Positions 33,424 through 42,126 of a stretch of DNA of 64,000 nucleotides are shown here, piece by piece. The stretch covers positions 1-64,000 of the forward strand of contig JBCBUC010000023.1 in NCBI GenBank assembly GCA_039818345.1, given 5' to 3'. The notes below the pieces were generated by a model. The model worked only from the letters and a program-made list of their open reading frames with translations, was not told the DNA's origin and searched no databases. The stretch comes from Parvularcula sp039818345. GTDB lineage: Bacteria > Pseudomonadota > Alphaproteobacteria > Caulobacterales > Parvularculaceae. Made by a program: the position numbers and the translations under genes. Positions within the stretch are counted from its first letter, which is position 1. The number at the start of each line of letters is the position of its first letter.

Positions 33424-35115
33424 ATGCGTAGGCTGATAAGACTGGTCTTCATTGTCGCCGGGATGATCGCGGTCCTGGCCCCTCATGGTGCCCTCGCTCA
33501 ACGAAGCGCCTACGGCGTGGAATGGGCGTGCGGCTATGAATATGGTAATCAGTTTGTCCAACGATTAAAGCGGGCGGATCCTGAAGATCTTTCCTGTCTG
33601 GCGGGCGCTGGGTTTTGGGAAGAAACAGCACCGCTCATTGGTGGGCGGATGGATGACACACGCCAACGCCTGCGCAAACTCATCTTGCTTCTTTTAGAAG
33701 ATAATGAAGACGCACGGCTTTTCTTTGAAGAGGAGGCGAAAGCCGGTTCGAACGAAGCTGTTCTTTGGCTCCTCATCGCGAACGCTGACGCCGGCGTTAA
33801 AATCTCATCAAGAAGCTCACGATCCGCCGCGGTTAACCTGTTCATAGCCCTACCGCCCTGGATTCGCGCGCAATTTTCTTCTGATCTCGCCAGTGGTTTG
33901 CTCGCAGAAGGTGACAGCCGATCAGCGATCACCCTCGCCACAGCGCTTGAAACCATCGCGGCAACGGATGAAGAAATTGGCCACGCAGCAATGATCCGTG
34001 CCCGTGTTGTCGAGCGCTACGGCACGGTCAACGAAGCCGTCGCCCTTTACGACAAGGCTGCTGACTATGGCGGAAATATTCTCTCCGCAGAAGCAGAGTT
34101 ACGGAAAATCGCGCTGATGTGGCGGTCCGGCTATTTGGAAACGCCAGAGACAGTGGGCGCATTGCGGGAACTCGTGACGCTCTGGCGCGGTGAAGCCCTC
34201 GGCGCAGGGATCACCATGGCGCTTGCCCGCGCCTATTATTTTGACGGCCAACTGCCGCAAGCACTGCGCCTACTTGATGGCATTGCCGGGTCCAGCGCGC
34301 CTGAAACGGTCCGTGAGGAAGCAGAGCGCCGGATTCGCGATATCGCCGAAGATCTCTTCGTAAGGCGGACAGTTGAATCCACAATCGGTGATCTGATGGA
34401 TGTTTATGAGCTGATCCGTCCTGTCATTCAGGCCAAAGAAGAGTTCTGGCTTGGCGACCTTGCGCTAAGCCGCATGCTCACCGAAGCGGGTCTCTATGCT
34501 GGCGCAAGTGCGATGATGTATGGCGTTGACCCAGCAAGCGTCTTGGCGAGCGGTGGACAGGATGCCCTCCTCGATACAGCAGGGCTGATGCTGATCTTCA
34601 AAGATCGAGCCGAAGCACGACGGTACCTCGCGCCGATCGATACCGAAGCGCTGACCCCAGCGCAAACCCGCCTCTTCACGCAACTGATGATCAAAGCCGC
34701 GATCATTGACGATCTTCCAAACTACATCAGCGAAGACGCGACGATGGAAGACATTCAGACCGTCAGCATACGCGCATGGGATGAAGAGGCGTATGGTCTT
34801 TTCAACCGCACCAGAGCCTTGCTTGAATCTGAACCCGATTGGAAAGACACGGTGTCGACCTACCTCGCTGAAGGAAGGCGCCTTCCCCGCGAGGCCGACG
34901 AAACCATCAGCGATCCAAGATTACAGGCATTGTCACGATCACCGAAACCTTCCGTTTACCACACGGATGATTTACGGCCACTGCTGGTACCTAGCGCAGA
35001 AGTTGTAGACTTAGCCGTCAGTTTAACCCGGATCGGGCAAAAGCTTGAGACGGGTGATGACCAGTCGGTCTCAATGGTTGAGGCCGACGAGGCGGGTGAT
35101 GAGAGAGCGCTATGA
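33424..35115 (+). CDS. Secreted helical-repeat protein coupled to motA
   Basis: This 563-residue protein has a clear signal peptide (cleavage expected after GALA, near residue 25), so it is periplasmic. The mature part is alpha-helical and carries TPR-like helix pairs (ITLATALETIAATDEEIGHAAMIRARVVERYG, NEAVALYDKAADYGG, GITMALARAYYFDGQLPQALRLLDGIAG). No catalytic motif is seen. Its stop overlaps the motA start (ATGA), so it is produced with the stator. It may have a role like MotC/MotK of other bacteria, but sequence similarity cannot be judged by eye. Confidence 0.75.
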   Translation: MRRLIRLVFIVAGMIAVLAPHGALAQRSAYGVEWACGYEYGNQFVQRLKRADPEDLSCLAGAGFWEETAPLIGGRMDDTRQRLRKLILLLLEDNEDARLFFEEEAKAGSNEAVLWLLIANADAGVKISSRSSRSAAVNLFIALPPWIRAQFSSDLASGLLAEGDSRSAITLATALETIAATDEEIGHAAMIRARVVERYGTVNEAVALYDKAADYGGNILSAEAELRKIALMWRSGYLETPETVGALRELVTLWRGEALGAGITMALARAYYFDGQLPQALRLLDGIAGSSAPETVREEAERRIRDIAEDLFVRRTVESTIGDLMDVYELIRPVIQAKEEFWLGDLALSRMLTEAGLYAGASAMMYGVDPASVLASGGQDALLDTAGLMLIFKDRAEARRYLAPIDTEALTPAQTRLFTQLMIKAAIIDDLPNYISEDATMEDIQTVSIRAWDEEAYGLFNRTRALLESEPDWKDTVSTYLAEGRRLPREADETISDPRLQALSRSPKPSVYHTDDLRPLLVPSAEVVDLAVSLTRIGQKLETGDDQSVSMVEADEAGDERAL

Positions 35116-35990
35116 AGTTTGGTATCGGCATTGCGATGATATGCTTCTGTATGCTTGGGGGCTATATCGGGGTCGGCGGCAAGCTCGCGGTCCTTTGGCA
35201 ACCCTATGAAATTCTGATCATTATGGGATCAGCCTTAGGCGCTTATGTGGTGGCGAACCCCAAAAGCGTGATCATCGATTCCATGTCGGCAACCCTCGCC
35301 GCAGTGCGCGGTGATACGCTTAAAGAGCAAGACTATCTTGAGCTGATGTCACTCCTCTTCACAATCTTCCGTCAAGGGAAAGCCAACGGGGTGATGAGCC
35401 TCGAAAACGACATCGAACGTCCGTTTGAGTCGGAAATGTTCCAAAAATACCCCCGCGTCCTTGCCAACAAACGCGCGGTTGCGTTCATTTGTGACTACCT
35501 CCGGTTGATTTCTCTCGGCGCCGAGGACCCCAAAGAACTCGAGCACCTGATGGACGAGGAAATTGTTGCGATCACCAAGGATCTTCAGCGCCCGGTTGGT
35601 GCGGTGCAGACTCTAGGGGAAGGCCTTCCCGCTTTCGGGATTGTGGCAGCTGTTCTTGGTATTATTAAAGCGATGGCCTATGTGAACGCGGCCACGGAAA
35701 TCCTTGGTAAGATGATCGCGGGCGCGCTTTGCGGAACGTTCCTCGGCGTTCTTTTCGCCTATGCGCTGGTGATGCCGCTGGCTCAGGTGATGATGTCGCG
35801 TAAGGATCAAATGCTCAATTACTACCAGAGCATCAAGTCCGGTATGGTCGCGTTTCTTCACGGCTATCCTCCTCAAATCGCTATCGAATACTCACGCAAA
35901 GTGTTGCTCGAAGACGTGCAACCAAGCTTTGACGACGTCGAAAAAGCCACCAGCGAGGCCGCACGCAGCGCGGCATCGGCTGAGGCGTAA
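35112..35990 (+). CDS. motA: Flagellar stator protein MotA
   Basis: This 292-residue proton-channel subunit has four transmembrane helices (about residues 2-20, 32-52, 168-190 and 200-222), the cytoplasmic torque loop with charged residues (YPRVLANKRAVAFICDYLRLISLGAEDPKELEHLMDEE), and the channel helices with LGEGLPAFGIVAAVLGIIKAM and AGALCGTFLGVLFAYALVMPLA. It overlaps the upstream gene by 4 bases and precedes motB by 27 bases. Confidence 0.96.
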   Translation: MKFGIGIAMICFCMLGGYIGVGGKLAVLWQPYEILIIMGSALGAYVVANPKSVIIDSMSATLAAVRGDTLKEQDYLELMSLLFTIFRQGKANGVMSLENDIERPFESEMFQKYPRVLANKRAVAFICDYLRLISLGAEDPKELEHLMDEEIVAITKDLQRPVGAVQTLGEGLPAFGIVAAVLGIIKAMAYVNAATEILGKMIAGALCGTFLGVLFAYALVMPLAQVMMSRKDQMLNYYQSIKSGMVAFLHGYPPQIAIEYSRKVLLEDVQPSFDDVEKATSEAARSAASAEA

Positions 35991-36017
35991 GAGAACCGCT
36001 GGGGAAGAGCTGAAACC

Positions 36018-36872
36018 ATGGCGAAGAAGGGCGGCGACGACGGCGGCAATCCAGGCGTCTGGAAACTGGTCTATGCGGACTTTGTGACCGCAATGATGGC
36101 CTTTTTCTTGATCCTCTGGCTCGCCAATACTGCCAGCGAAGCCGAACGTGATCTTCTCGCCGACTATTTCAACCCCATCTCGGTAAGCCGTCAGCAGTCC
36201 GGTAGCGATGGCGCAGCGGCAGGGCAAACCAACGCCAAAGAAGGTGCACAATCCTCCGACAAAGCGGACAGTAACGATCCGTTAACCATGGGGCGTACGA
36301 CCAAATCAGGCGGGCCCTCTGACCTCGTCGACAGTTCGGTGGGCGAGGGCAATTCGGGTGCGGATGATGGACTTAAGGCCCTTGAGGAGAAGCTCCAGGT
36401 GGCCTTTAGGCAACAGGTTGATCCTCTTGGTCTTAACGACGTGGTCTATATCGAACGGCGCGAGGATGCCGTCTATATTCAGATCCACGATGATGAAGCC
36501 TTCGCAATGTTTTCTGCCGGGTCAGCGCAAATGACGCCGCGTGCGCGCGAACTCTTCTCCAATCTTGGTGAAATTTTGCGTAGCATCCCCAATGTGATCA
36601 GGATTATGGGTCACACCGATGGTAGCCCATTCTCAGGCAACGCCGGCTCCCGCGGTAACTGGGAACTCTCTGCAGACCGAGCGAATTCGGCGCGCCGAGT
36701 GATGGAAACCGCAGGTCTACAGACCGATCGGGTTGAAGCCGTGGAGGGCAGAGCGACACGTGAACCATTGGTTCCCTCGCGACCAAATGATCCCAAAAAC
36801 CGCCGGATCACGATCAGCGTGCATTCAGAAGTCGCAGCATCTGGCGATCTTCTGTTTTCCACAGCGCCATAA
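36018..36872 (+). CDS. motB: Flagellar stator protein MotB
   Basis: This 284-residue stator protein has a single transmembrane helix with the proton-carrying aspartate in LVYADFVTAMMAFF (Asp21), a plug/linker of about 100 residues rich in Ser, Gly and Asp, and a C-terminal OmpA-like peptidoglycan-binding domain (NVIRIMGHTDGSPFSG; SADRANSARRVMETAGL; NRRITI). The family parts are complete. Confidence 0.95.
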   Translation: MAKKGGDDGGNPGVWKLVYADFVTAMMAFFLILWLANTASEAERDLLADYFNPISVSRQQSGSDGAAAGQTNAKEGAQSSDKADSNDPLTMGRTTKSGGPSDLVDSSVGEGNSGADDGLKALEEKLQVAFRQQVDPLGLNDVVYIERREDAVYIQIHDDEAFAMFSAGSAQMTPRARELFSNLGEILRSIPNVIRIMGHTDGSPFSGNAGSRGNWELSADRANSARRVMETAGLQTDRVEAVEGRATREPLVPSRPNDPKNRRITISVHSEVAASGDLLFSTAP

Positions 36873-36981
36873 ATCACCGTTATTCTTCAAATTCTAGACT
36901 TTATGCCGATTTAAATGGCGCCGTGTACGTCAGTTGCACTCGGGGCGATCAACGCTCTTAAAAGAACTGAGGACAGATCAT

Positions 36982-38310
36982 ATGTCGATTGGCAGCGCGC
37001 TTCAAACTGGCGTTAATGGCCTTCGTGCCCAAGCAACGAAGATTGCCACTATTTCGGACAATATCGCGAACTCCGGAACCATCGGCTATAAGCGTAGCGA
37101 CACGCGTTTCTCTTCCCTTGTTGTCAATGGTCCTTATGCTCCGTCTTTTACAGCGGGCGGCGTGACAACGAGTGTCCGCCAAGAGGTTGCGACCACCGGC
37201 GCGATCATCAGCAGTACTGCAGATACAGACCTTGCGGTTCAAGGTGAAGGCTTCTTTGCCGTATCGCAACGCGCTGACGGTTCGGGTCCTGCCCTCACCC
37301 GCGCTGGTTCGTTCCGCCCTGATGAGAATGGTGATCTGCGTAATGATGGTGGGTACTATCTACGCGGTTTCGCTCTTAATGCTGACGGTACATTTACCAA
37401 TGGTGCACCGAGCCTCTCAACATTTGACAGCCTTGAAACAGTGAACATCTCGAACCTTCAAGGCTCGGCACAGGCGACGACAGCGGTCAACTATTCCGGT
37501 AATTTGCCAGCTGATACGGGCACCCTCGCTGCCCCTGTCGAATTCCAGAATAGCATTCAGGTCTTTGATGCCCTTGGTGCAAGCAGCACGATGACCCTTA
37601 ACTGGTCTCAAGCGGTCCCCGGCAGCAACCTCTGGGATCTCCAGCTTTATGATGGCACGGTCAGTACAGGTACGTTGGTTACCACCCTCTCGGGCATCGA
37701 CTTCACTGGCGCTGGCGGTTTCACACCGGGTACGCCTGATTACGGCGCCGTCGCCACATCCGCTCCTCCAGCGGGATATGCCGTTGGCGCATTTGATCCG
37801 GCCACGGGCACATTGCCAGTCACCATCCCAGGGCCAGCGGGCGCTGCGACCCAAACGATCGATATCACAATCGGTGCTGAGGGGTCTCTTGAGGGCGTCA
37901 CCCAGTATGGCGGTGACTTTACGCCACTCACGACACTTGATGGATCGAGCCTCGGCCAACTTGAAGGTATTGATTTCATTGAGGATGGTACGATGATCGC
38001 CATCTTCGATAATGGTGAAATTCGTCCGATCTTCCAAATTCCACTCGCGAATGTTCTGAACCCGAATGGTCTTGGCGCACTTGACGGTAATGCCTTTGCG
38101 CTGTCGCAAGAATCCGGCGACCTTTCGCTCCAGCTCGCTCCGAACCGGAATGTTGGGTTTGTTCAATCAGGTGCGCTTGAGTCGGCGAACGTCGATATCG
38201 CGACAGAATTGACTGATTTGATTGAAACACAGCGGGCCTATTCGTCGAACGCTACTGTTATTCAGACAGCGGACGAAATGCTCGAAGAAGTCACACGACT
38301 GGGTCGATAG
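36982..38310 (+). CDS. flgE: Flagellar hook protein FlgE
   Basis: This 442-residue hook protein has the N-terminal rod-type motif GVNGLRAQATKIATISDNIANSGTIGYKRSDTRFSSLV, a variable central domain rich in Gly, Thr and Pro, and the C-terminal helix NVDIATELTDLIETQRAYSSNATVIQTADEM. The ATG at 36982 is chosen because the family starts there and GAGGA lies about 8 bases upstream. flgD, often adjacent, is not present. It leads flgE-flgK-flgL. Confidence 0.95.
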   Translation: MSIGSALQTGVNGLRAQATKIATISDNIANSGTIGYKRSDTRFSSLVVNGPYAPSFTAGGVTTSVRQEVATTGAIISSTADTDLAVQGEGFFAVSQRADGSGPALTRAGSFRPDENGDLRNDGGYYLRGFALNADGTFTNGAPSLSTFDSLETVNISNLQGSAQATTAVNYSGNLPADTGTLAAPVEFQNSIQVFDALGASSTMTLNWSQAVPGSNLWDLQLYDGTVSTGTLVTTLSGIDFTGAGGFTPGTPDYGAVATSAPPAGYAVGAFDPATGTLPVTIPGPAGAATQTIDITIGAEGSLEGVTQYGGDFTPLTTLDGSSLGQLEGIDFIEDGTMIAIFDNGEIRPIFQIPLANVLNPNGLGALDGNAFALSQESGDLSLQLAPNRNVGFVQSGALESANVDIATELTDLIETQRAYSSNATVIQTADEMLEEVTRLGR

Positions 38311-38333
38311 TCGCTAGCTAACGGAACCTCTCC

Positions 38334-39827
38334 ATGTCTCTTTCGACAGCTCTTAACACCGCAAAGACGGGCCTATTCTCGGCACAAAGACAAGTCGCCG
38401 GGGCATCGGAGAATATCGCTAACGCGAACACGGCGGGCTACGTCAAAAAAGACGCACGGGTCACGTCGCTCAGCTCCGATGGTTTTGGCGTTGGTGTCTC
38501 CAGCGAGGTCGTCAGGACCCAGGTCGATTCTATACTACTCCGTGATTTGCGGCTTGAGGTCGCCAATCTTGCAACCTACGATGTTCGAGCGTTGTCTGCA
38601 TCGCGCGTCGAAGACGTGATCGGAACACCTGCGGATGAACGTTCGCTCGCCGCCGCGTTCACCGATCTTGAAAACCAGCTCCAGGCCTTATCCGGATCGC
38701 CGGAAAGCGAAATCTATCAGCGCGAAGTACTGTATGCTGCTGAAAATCTGGTACAACGGTTTGGCGATTCAGAAGAAGCGATCCAAAGCGCCCGCCTCGA
38801 GGCTGATTCAAAAATCGCCCAGGGCGTCGATATCGTCAATGATGCGCTATCGAGCATCGAAGAGCTCAATGCCACAATCGTGGCTGCCACCGCCGCAGGC
38901 AAAGACGTCTCTGGCTTGCTCGATGAACAAGACCGCCAGATCGACGCCATCGCCGAACAAATCGGCATTCGGACCTTTACGCGCGGTGATGGTCAATTGG
39001 TGATCACGACCACAGAAGGCGTGACTCTTCTCGATGGCGAAGCGCGGGAACTTCAGTTCACGCCGTCAGCGACCATCACTGCTGCGACGCCGCTTACGTC
39101 CCTATCGGGCCTCACCGTCGATGGTTTTGACATTGCACCGAGCCCGCCAGGCGGAACACAAGATCTTCGAACTGGCGCGATTGCTGGCTACTTCTTGGCG
39201 CGTGATACTGACCTCGTACAGTATCAAGAGCAAATTGATGCTTTGGCCAAAGAAACCATGGTCATGTTCCAGCAGGCTGACGCTAGCCTCGCAGCCGCGC
39301 CGCCCGCACCGCCCTTTACCGGCTCAATCTTTGTCGATGGAGCGGGTAACGGTGTCGATCCCGCCGAAGTGGCGGCGAACATTGTTGGCCTCGCCGGGAC
39401 CATCCAAATCAATCCATTGATCGATCCCAACGCTGGCGGTGACACCTCGCTCATTCGTGACGGTGTGCTCGGCCCAGCGCAGGCTGAAGGCTATAGCGAC
39501 CAAGTTTTCGCCTTCCTTGAAGGTTTGTTCACGAAACGGACCTTCAACCCAAGTGCGGGCCTGAGCGATTTTACTACACTTCAGGACTACGCCTCTGAGT
39601 TTTCCAGCGGTGTGCTGAATGACCGCGTAACGTTTGAGAACCAAGCGGACCGTTCGCGGGTTCTGTTCGATACGCTGGAAATTCGTCGCTTTAACGAGAC
39701 AGGTGTGAACATCGACGAAGAAAGCGAACGCCTTCTCGAACTTGAACAAGCCTATTCTGCTAACGCCCAAGTCATCAACACGATTTCGAGGATGTTCGAA
39801 GAACTCCTTGCTCGGATTGCTTCGTAG
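38334..39827 (+). CDS. flgK: Hook-filament junction protein FlgK
   Basis: This is a 497-residue hook-associated protein 1. It has the N-terminal motif ASENIANANTAGYVKKDARV, a helical D1 region with LLRDLRLEVANLATYD and DLENQLQALSGSPES, and a C-terminal heptad helix (GVNIDEESERLLELEQAYSANAQVINTISRMFEELL). It lies 23 bases after flgE and 12 bases before flgL. Confidence 0.94.
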   Translation: MSLSTALNTAKTGLFSAQRQVAGASENIANANTAGYVKKDARVTSLSSDGFGVGVSSEVVRTQVDSILLRDLRLEVANLATYDVRALSASRVEDVIGTPADERSLAAAFTDLENQLQALSGSPESEIYQREVLYAAENLVQRFGDSEEAIQSARLEADSKIAQGVDIVNDALSSIEELNATIVAATAAGKDVSGLLDEQDRQIDAIAEQIGIRTFTRGDGQLVITTTEGVTLLDGEARELQFTPSATITAATPLTSLSGLTVDGFDIAPSPPGGTQDLRTGAIAGYFLARDTDLVQYQEQIDALAKETMVMFQQADASLAAAPPAPPFTGSIFVDGAGNGVDPAEVAANIVGLAGTIQINPLIDPNAGGDTSLIRDGVLGPAQAEGYSDQVFAFLEGLFTKRTFNPSAGLSDFTTLQDYASEFSSGVLNDRVTFENQADRSRVLFDTLEIRRFNETGVNIDEESERLLELEQAYSANAQVINTISRMFEELLARIAS

Positions 39828-39839
39828 GGGAGCGAGACT

Positions 39840-40967
39840 ATGGAACGCATTTCAACTTTTGGCCAAACGTCCTTCCGGACGGCCCAGCTGCGGCGGCTTG
39901 AAAGCGATTTGGCCACCGCGAACAGAGAGATCGCCACCGGCAAGAAAGATGATGTCGCCAAATCCCTTGGTGCACAGCTCATCACGCTCCAGACGGTGCG
40001 CAACCAGTACTCGGCCAACGAAGAGTACTTACGCACAGCCACGGTTTTTGAGCAGCGTGCTGAGTTGATGCAAAACTCATTGCTGGAAAGCGAAAACGCG
40101 GCGGTCGATCTTCTCGAGCTCGCCAGTATCAACAGCGGCTCAGCAGCGCCATCCGCGGCAGCGCTTTCAATCACAGCGGACACAGTGATCGACCGCTTGG
40201 CCACGGCATTCAATATTGAGATCCAAGGTCGCTTTTTGTTCTCAGGCGACAATGTCAACAATGCACCAATCAGCCTCCGTGATAATCCAGGTGCAGGCGG
40301 CGTCACCCCCGATGAGGTGTCCGAACAGGTGATCACCGGGACGGCACCTGGCGCCCTTGCAGGTCCAGATTTGTCGATCCCCGCTGATGCTATCGAAGCA
40401 GAGGCACTGATCGACCGGTTCGAAGCTATTTTCCAAGGCGGCGCGACAAGCAACTCGTTGCTTCCGGCTCCGGAGCAATTCTACAGCTTCGAGGAAACCC
40501 TCTTCGGTGGTCAAATCGGGGGGAATCTCACGGAGATTCGCCTGCCCGGTAACTCGGTCATCACGCAGGATAGTGATCAGTTCGTCCAAGGCCTTCGTGA
40601 TGTGCTGCAGGGCGCTTACATGCTCGCTAATGTTGACCTCAACACGATCACCGATGACGACGCTTATCAGACACTGATGACCGGCGGCACGACAGGTCGT
40701 CTTGGTGCGGTTGATCGTATCGCTCAGGGGCTTCAAGCCTTGCAAGAGGTGCAAAGTGATCTCGGTCTCCAGCAACAGTTGGTAGCCGCAGCACGCCAAG
40801 ATACAGAGACCGAGCAAGCGCTGTTCACGACACAGATTCTAGCGCTTGAAGAGGCTGACCCCTTTGAGACCCAAACACGCTTTCTCCAAATTGAGAGGCA
40901 ATTAGAAGCCAGCTACTTGGCCACTGAGCGGGCTTACAACCTGACGCTTCTCAACTTCATCCGCTAA
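39840..40967 (+). CDS. flgL: Hook-filament junction protein FlgL
   Basis: This is a 375-residue hook-associated protein 3. The flagellin-like N-terminus (RISTFGQTSFRTAQLRRLESDLATANREIATGKK), the helical middle part with FLFSGDNVNNAPISL, and the C-terminal helix (FLQIERQLEASYLATERAYNLTLLNFIR) fit the family. The final Arg without further residues is typical. A strong intrinsic terminator follows. Confidence 0.92.
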   Translation: MERISTFGQTSFRTAQLRRLESDLATANREIATGKKDDVAKSLGAQLITLQTVRNQYSANEEYLRTATVFEQRAELMQNSLLESENAAVDLLELASINSGSAAPSAAALSITADTVIDRLATAFNIEIQGRFLFSGDNVNNAPISLRDNPGAGGVTPDEVSEQVITGTAPGALAGPDLSIPADAIEAEALIDRFEAIFQGGATSNSLLPAPEQFYSFEETLFGGQIGGNLTEIRLPGNSVITQDSDQFVQGLRDVLQGAYMLANVDLNTITDDDAYQTLMTGGTTGRLGAVDRIAQGLQALQEVQSDLGLQQQLVAAARQDTETEQALFTTQILALEEADPFETQTRFLQIERQLEASYLATERAYNLTLLNFIR

Positions 40968-41006
40968 GACGCAAGACCACCCCCACAAACTTGCTGCTAA
41001 GCGGTC

Positions 41007-41048
41007 GGGCCCGTCTCTCGAGAACAAGAGACGGGCCCGCTCTTTTTT
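41007..41048 (+). terminator. Intrinsic terminator after flgL
   Basis: GGGCCCGTCTCT (41007-41018) pairs perfectly with AGAGACGGGCCC (41027-41038) across an 8-base loop. A TCTTTTTT run follows at 41041-41048. This is a strong rho-independent terminator ending the flgE-flgK-flgL transcript. Confidence 0.9.
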
Positions 41049-41094
41049 GATCAGTGCTGCGCAGTCGTCTGTTCGGTTCCCAAATGAGCATAAG

Positions 41095-41122
41095 AAAAAC
41101 CCGCCCCCAGGGCTGGGGCGGG
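41095..41122 (-). terminator. Intrinsic terminator after the CtrA-like gene
   Basis: CCCGCCCC (41100-41107) pairs with GGGGCGGG (41115-41122). On the minus strand the hairpin is followed by TTTTT (complement of 41095-41099). It lies about 65 bases downstream of the regulator stop and insulates it from the opposing flgL transcript. Confidence 0.82.
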
Positions 41123-41187
41123 CTGGTTACAACAATTGGTTTCTGACAGGAGGGCCTTGCGGTGCATCCCACACCGCTGGCGCTCGT

Positions 41188-41916
41188 TTAGGCTGCTGCC
41201 GTCTTGCGGCCACCACCACCGAGGCGTTGGACGATGGTGTTCTCTGGACGGTCCATCTTATAGCCGCGGCAGTAGACAGTCTCAATGAATTGCTGTCCGC
41301 CAGTCGCATCGGCGAGCTTCTTCCGCAGTTTGCAGATATAGACGTCGATCACCTTGTCAAAAGGCTCACAATCCATCGATCCGTAGACCGCTGAGTACAC
41401 ACTCTCTTTCGAAACCACCCGGCCGACATTATTGGCAAGATAGGTGAAAATCGCGTGCTCACGATGGGAAAGCTTGATCCGCTTTCCGGCCACTTCTGGG
41501 TCGCGGCCATCATAGAAAATCGTAAGTTTGCCGAGCTTAAAGGCTGTGGATGCCTGACCCAGCGTGCGGCGTGAACGCGCCAAGATACGCGCCTTCAACT
41601 CAGATGCGTTGAAAGGTTTGACGACAAAGTCATCAGCGCCCGCCGAGAACGCTCTGATCGCCATTTGAGGGTTCTTGATGTCCGAGAGAAGAATGATGGG
41701 TGTCTCACCACAGTCTTTTCTCAGCCCTTCAATGGCCTCAATTGGGTGTTCTAGTGAGCCGACAAGAATTGCTCCGTAATGAGAGAGGTCCTTTGCCGCA
41801 ACAGTGGCAATAGTCTCTTCACAATCGAGGACGTCGACGTCGATGTTGGATGTTTTGCAACGCGCTTGAAGCGCTTCCGCAATGGTTGCGTTCGGTTCTA
41901 ACAGGATAATCCGCAT
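41188..41916 (-). CDS. CtrA-like regulator with degenerate receiver (Rem/FtcR-type)
   Basis: This 242-residue OmpR/CtrA-type regulator has a receiver-like N-terminus (1-115) and a winged-helix DNA-binding domain whose VIDVYICKLRKKLADATGG segment is nearly identical to CtrA. The receiver has lost its phosphorylation chemistry: the acidic pocket reads E7-P8-N9 and the CtrA Asp51 position is Gly53, while the KPF lysine (Lys100) remains. Orphan CtrA-like regulators in flagellar loci (Rem of Sinorhizobium, FtcR of Brucella) are the known parallel. It is divergent from flgI. The family starts at the ATG at 41916, upstream of which the frame lacks similarity. Confidence 0.85.
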   Translation of the reverse strand: MRIILLEPNATIAEALQARCKTSNIDVDVLDCEETIATVAAKDLSHYGAILVGSLEHPIEAIEGLRKDCGETPIILLSDIKNPQMAIRAFSAGADDFVVKPFNASELKARILARSRRTLGQASTAFKLGKLTIFYDGRDPEVAGKRIKLSHREHAIFTYLANNVGRVVSKESVYSAVYGSMDCEPFDKVIDVYICKLRKKLADATGGQQFIETVYCRGYKMDRPENTIVQRLGGGGRKTAAA

Positions 41917-42126
41917 GCTCTCTCTACCGTTTGTATCCGCCTGTTTGCCCTGGGCGGAGAAGAGTCCCCATGGCTTCTGCCGGTAGACCCTACATCCCGG
42001 TTCATGCACGGAAGAAGTAGAGAAAACGTCACCACGTTCGTAATCATTTCTTTGGAAATGAAAGTCTTAGTCAAGACTAATAGGAAGTAAACGAAGCTTT
42101 TTAAAGCCCGTTTCACCCTCACCGTT

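Noticed and set aside
37417..38166. Minus-strand frame opposite flgE
   Set aside because: Shadow of the conserved hook gene; the composition is typical of antisense frames (Arg/Cys/Lys-rich).
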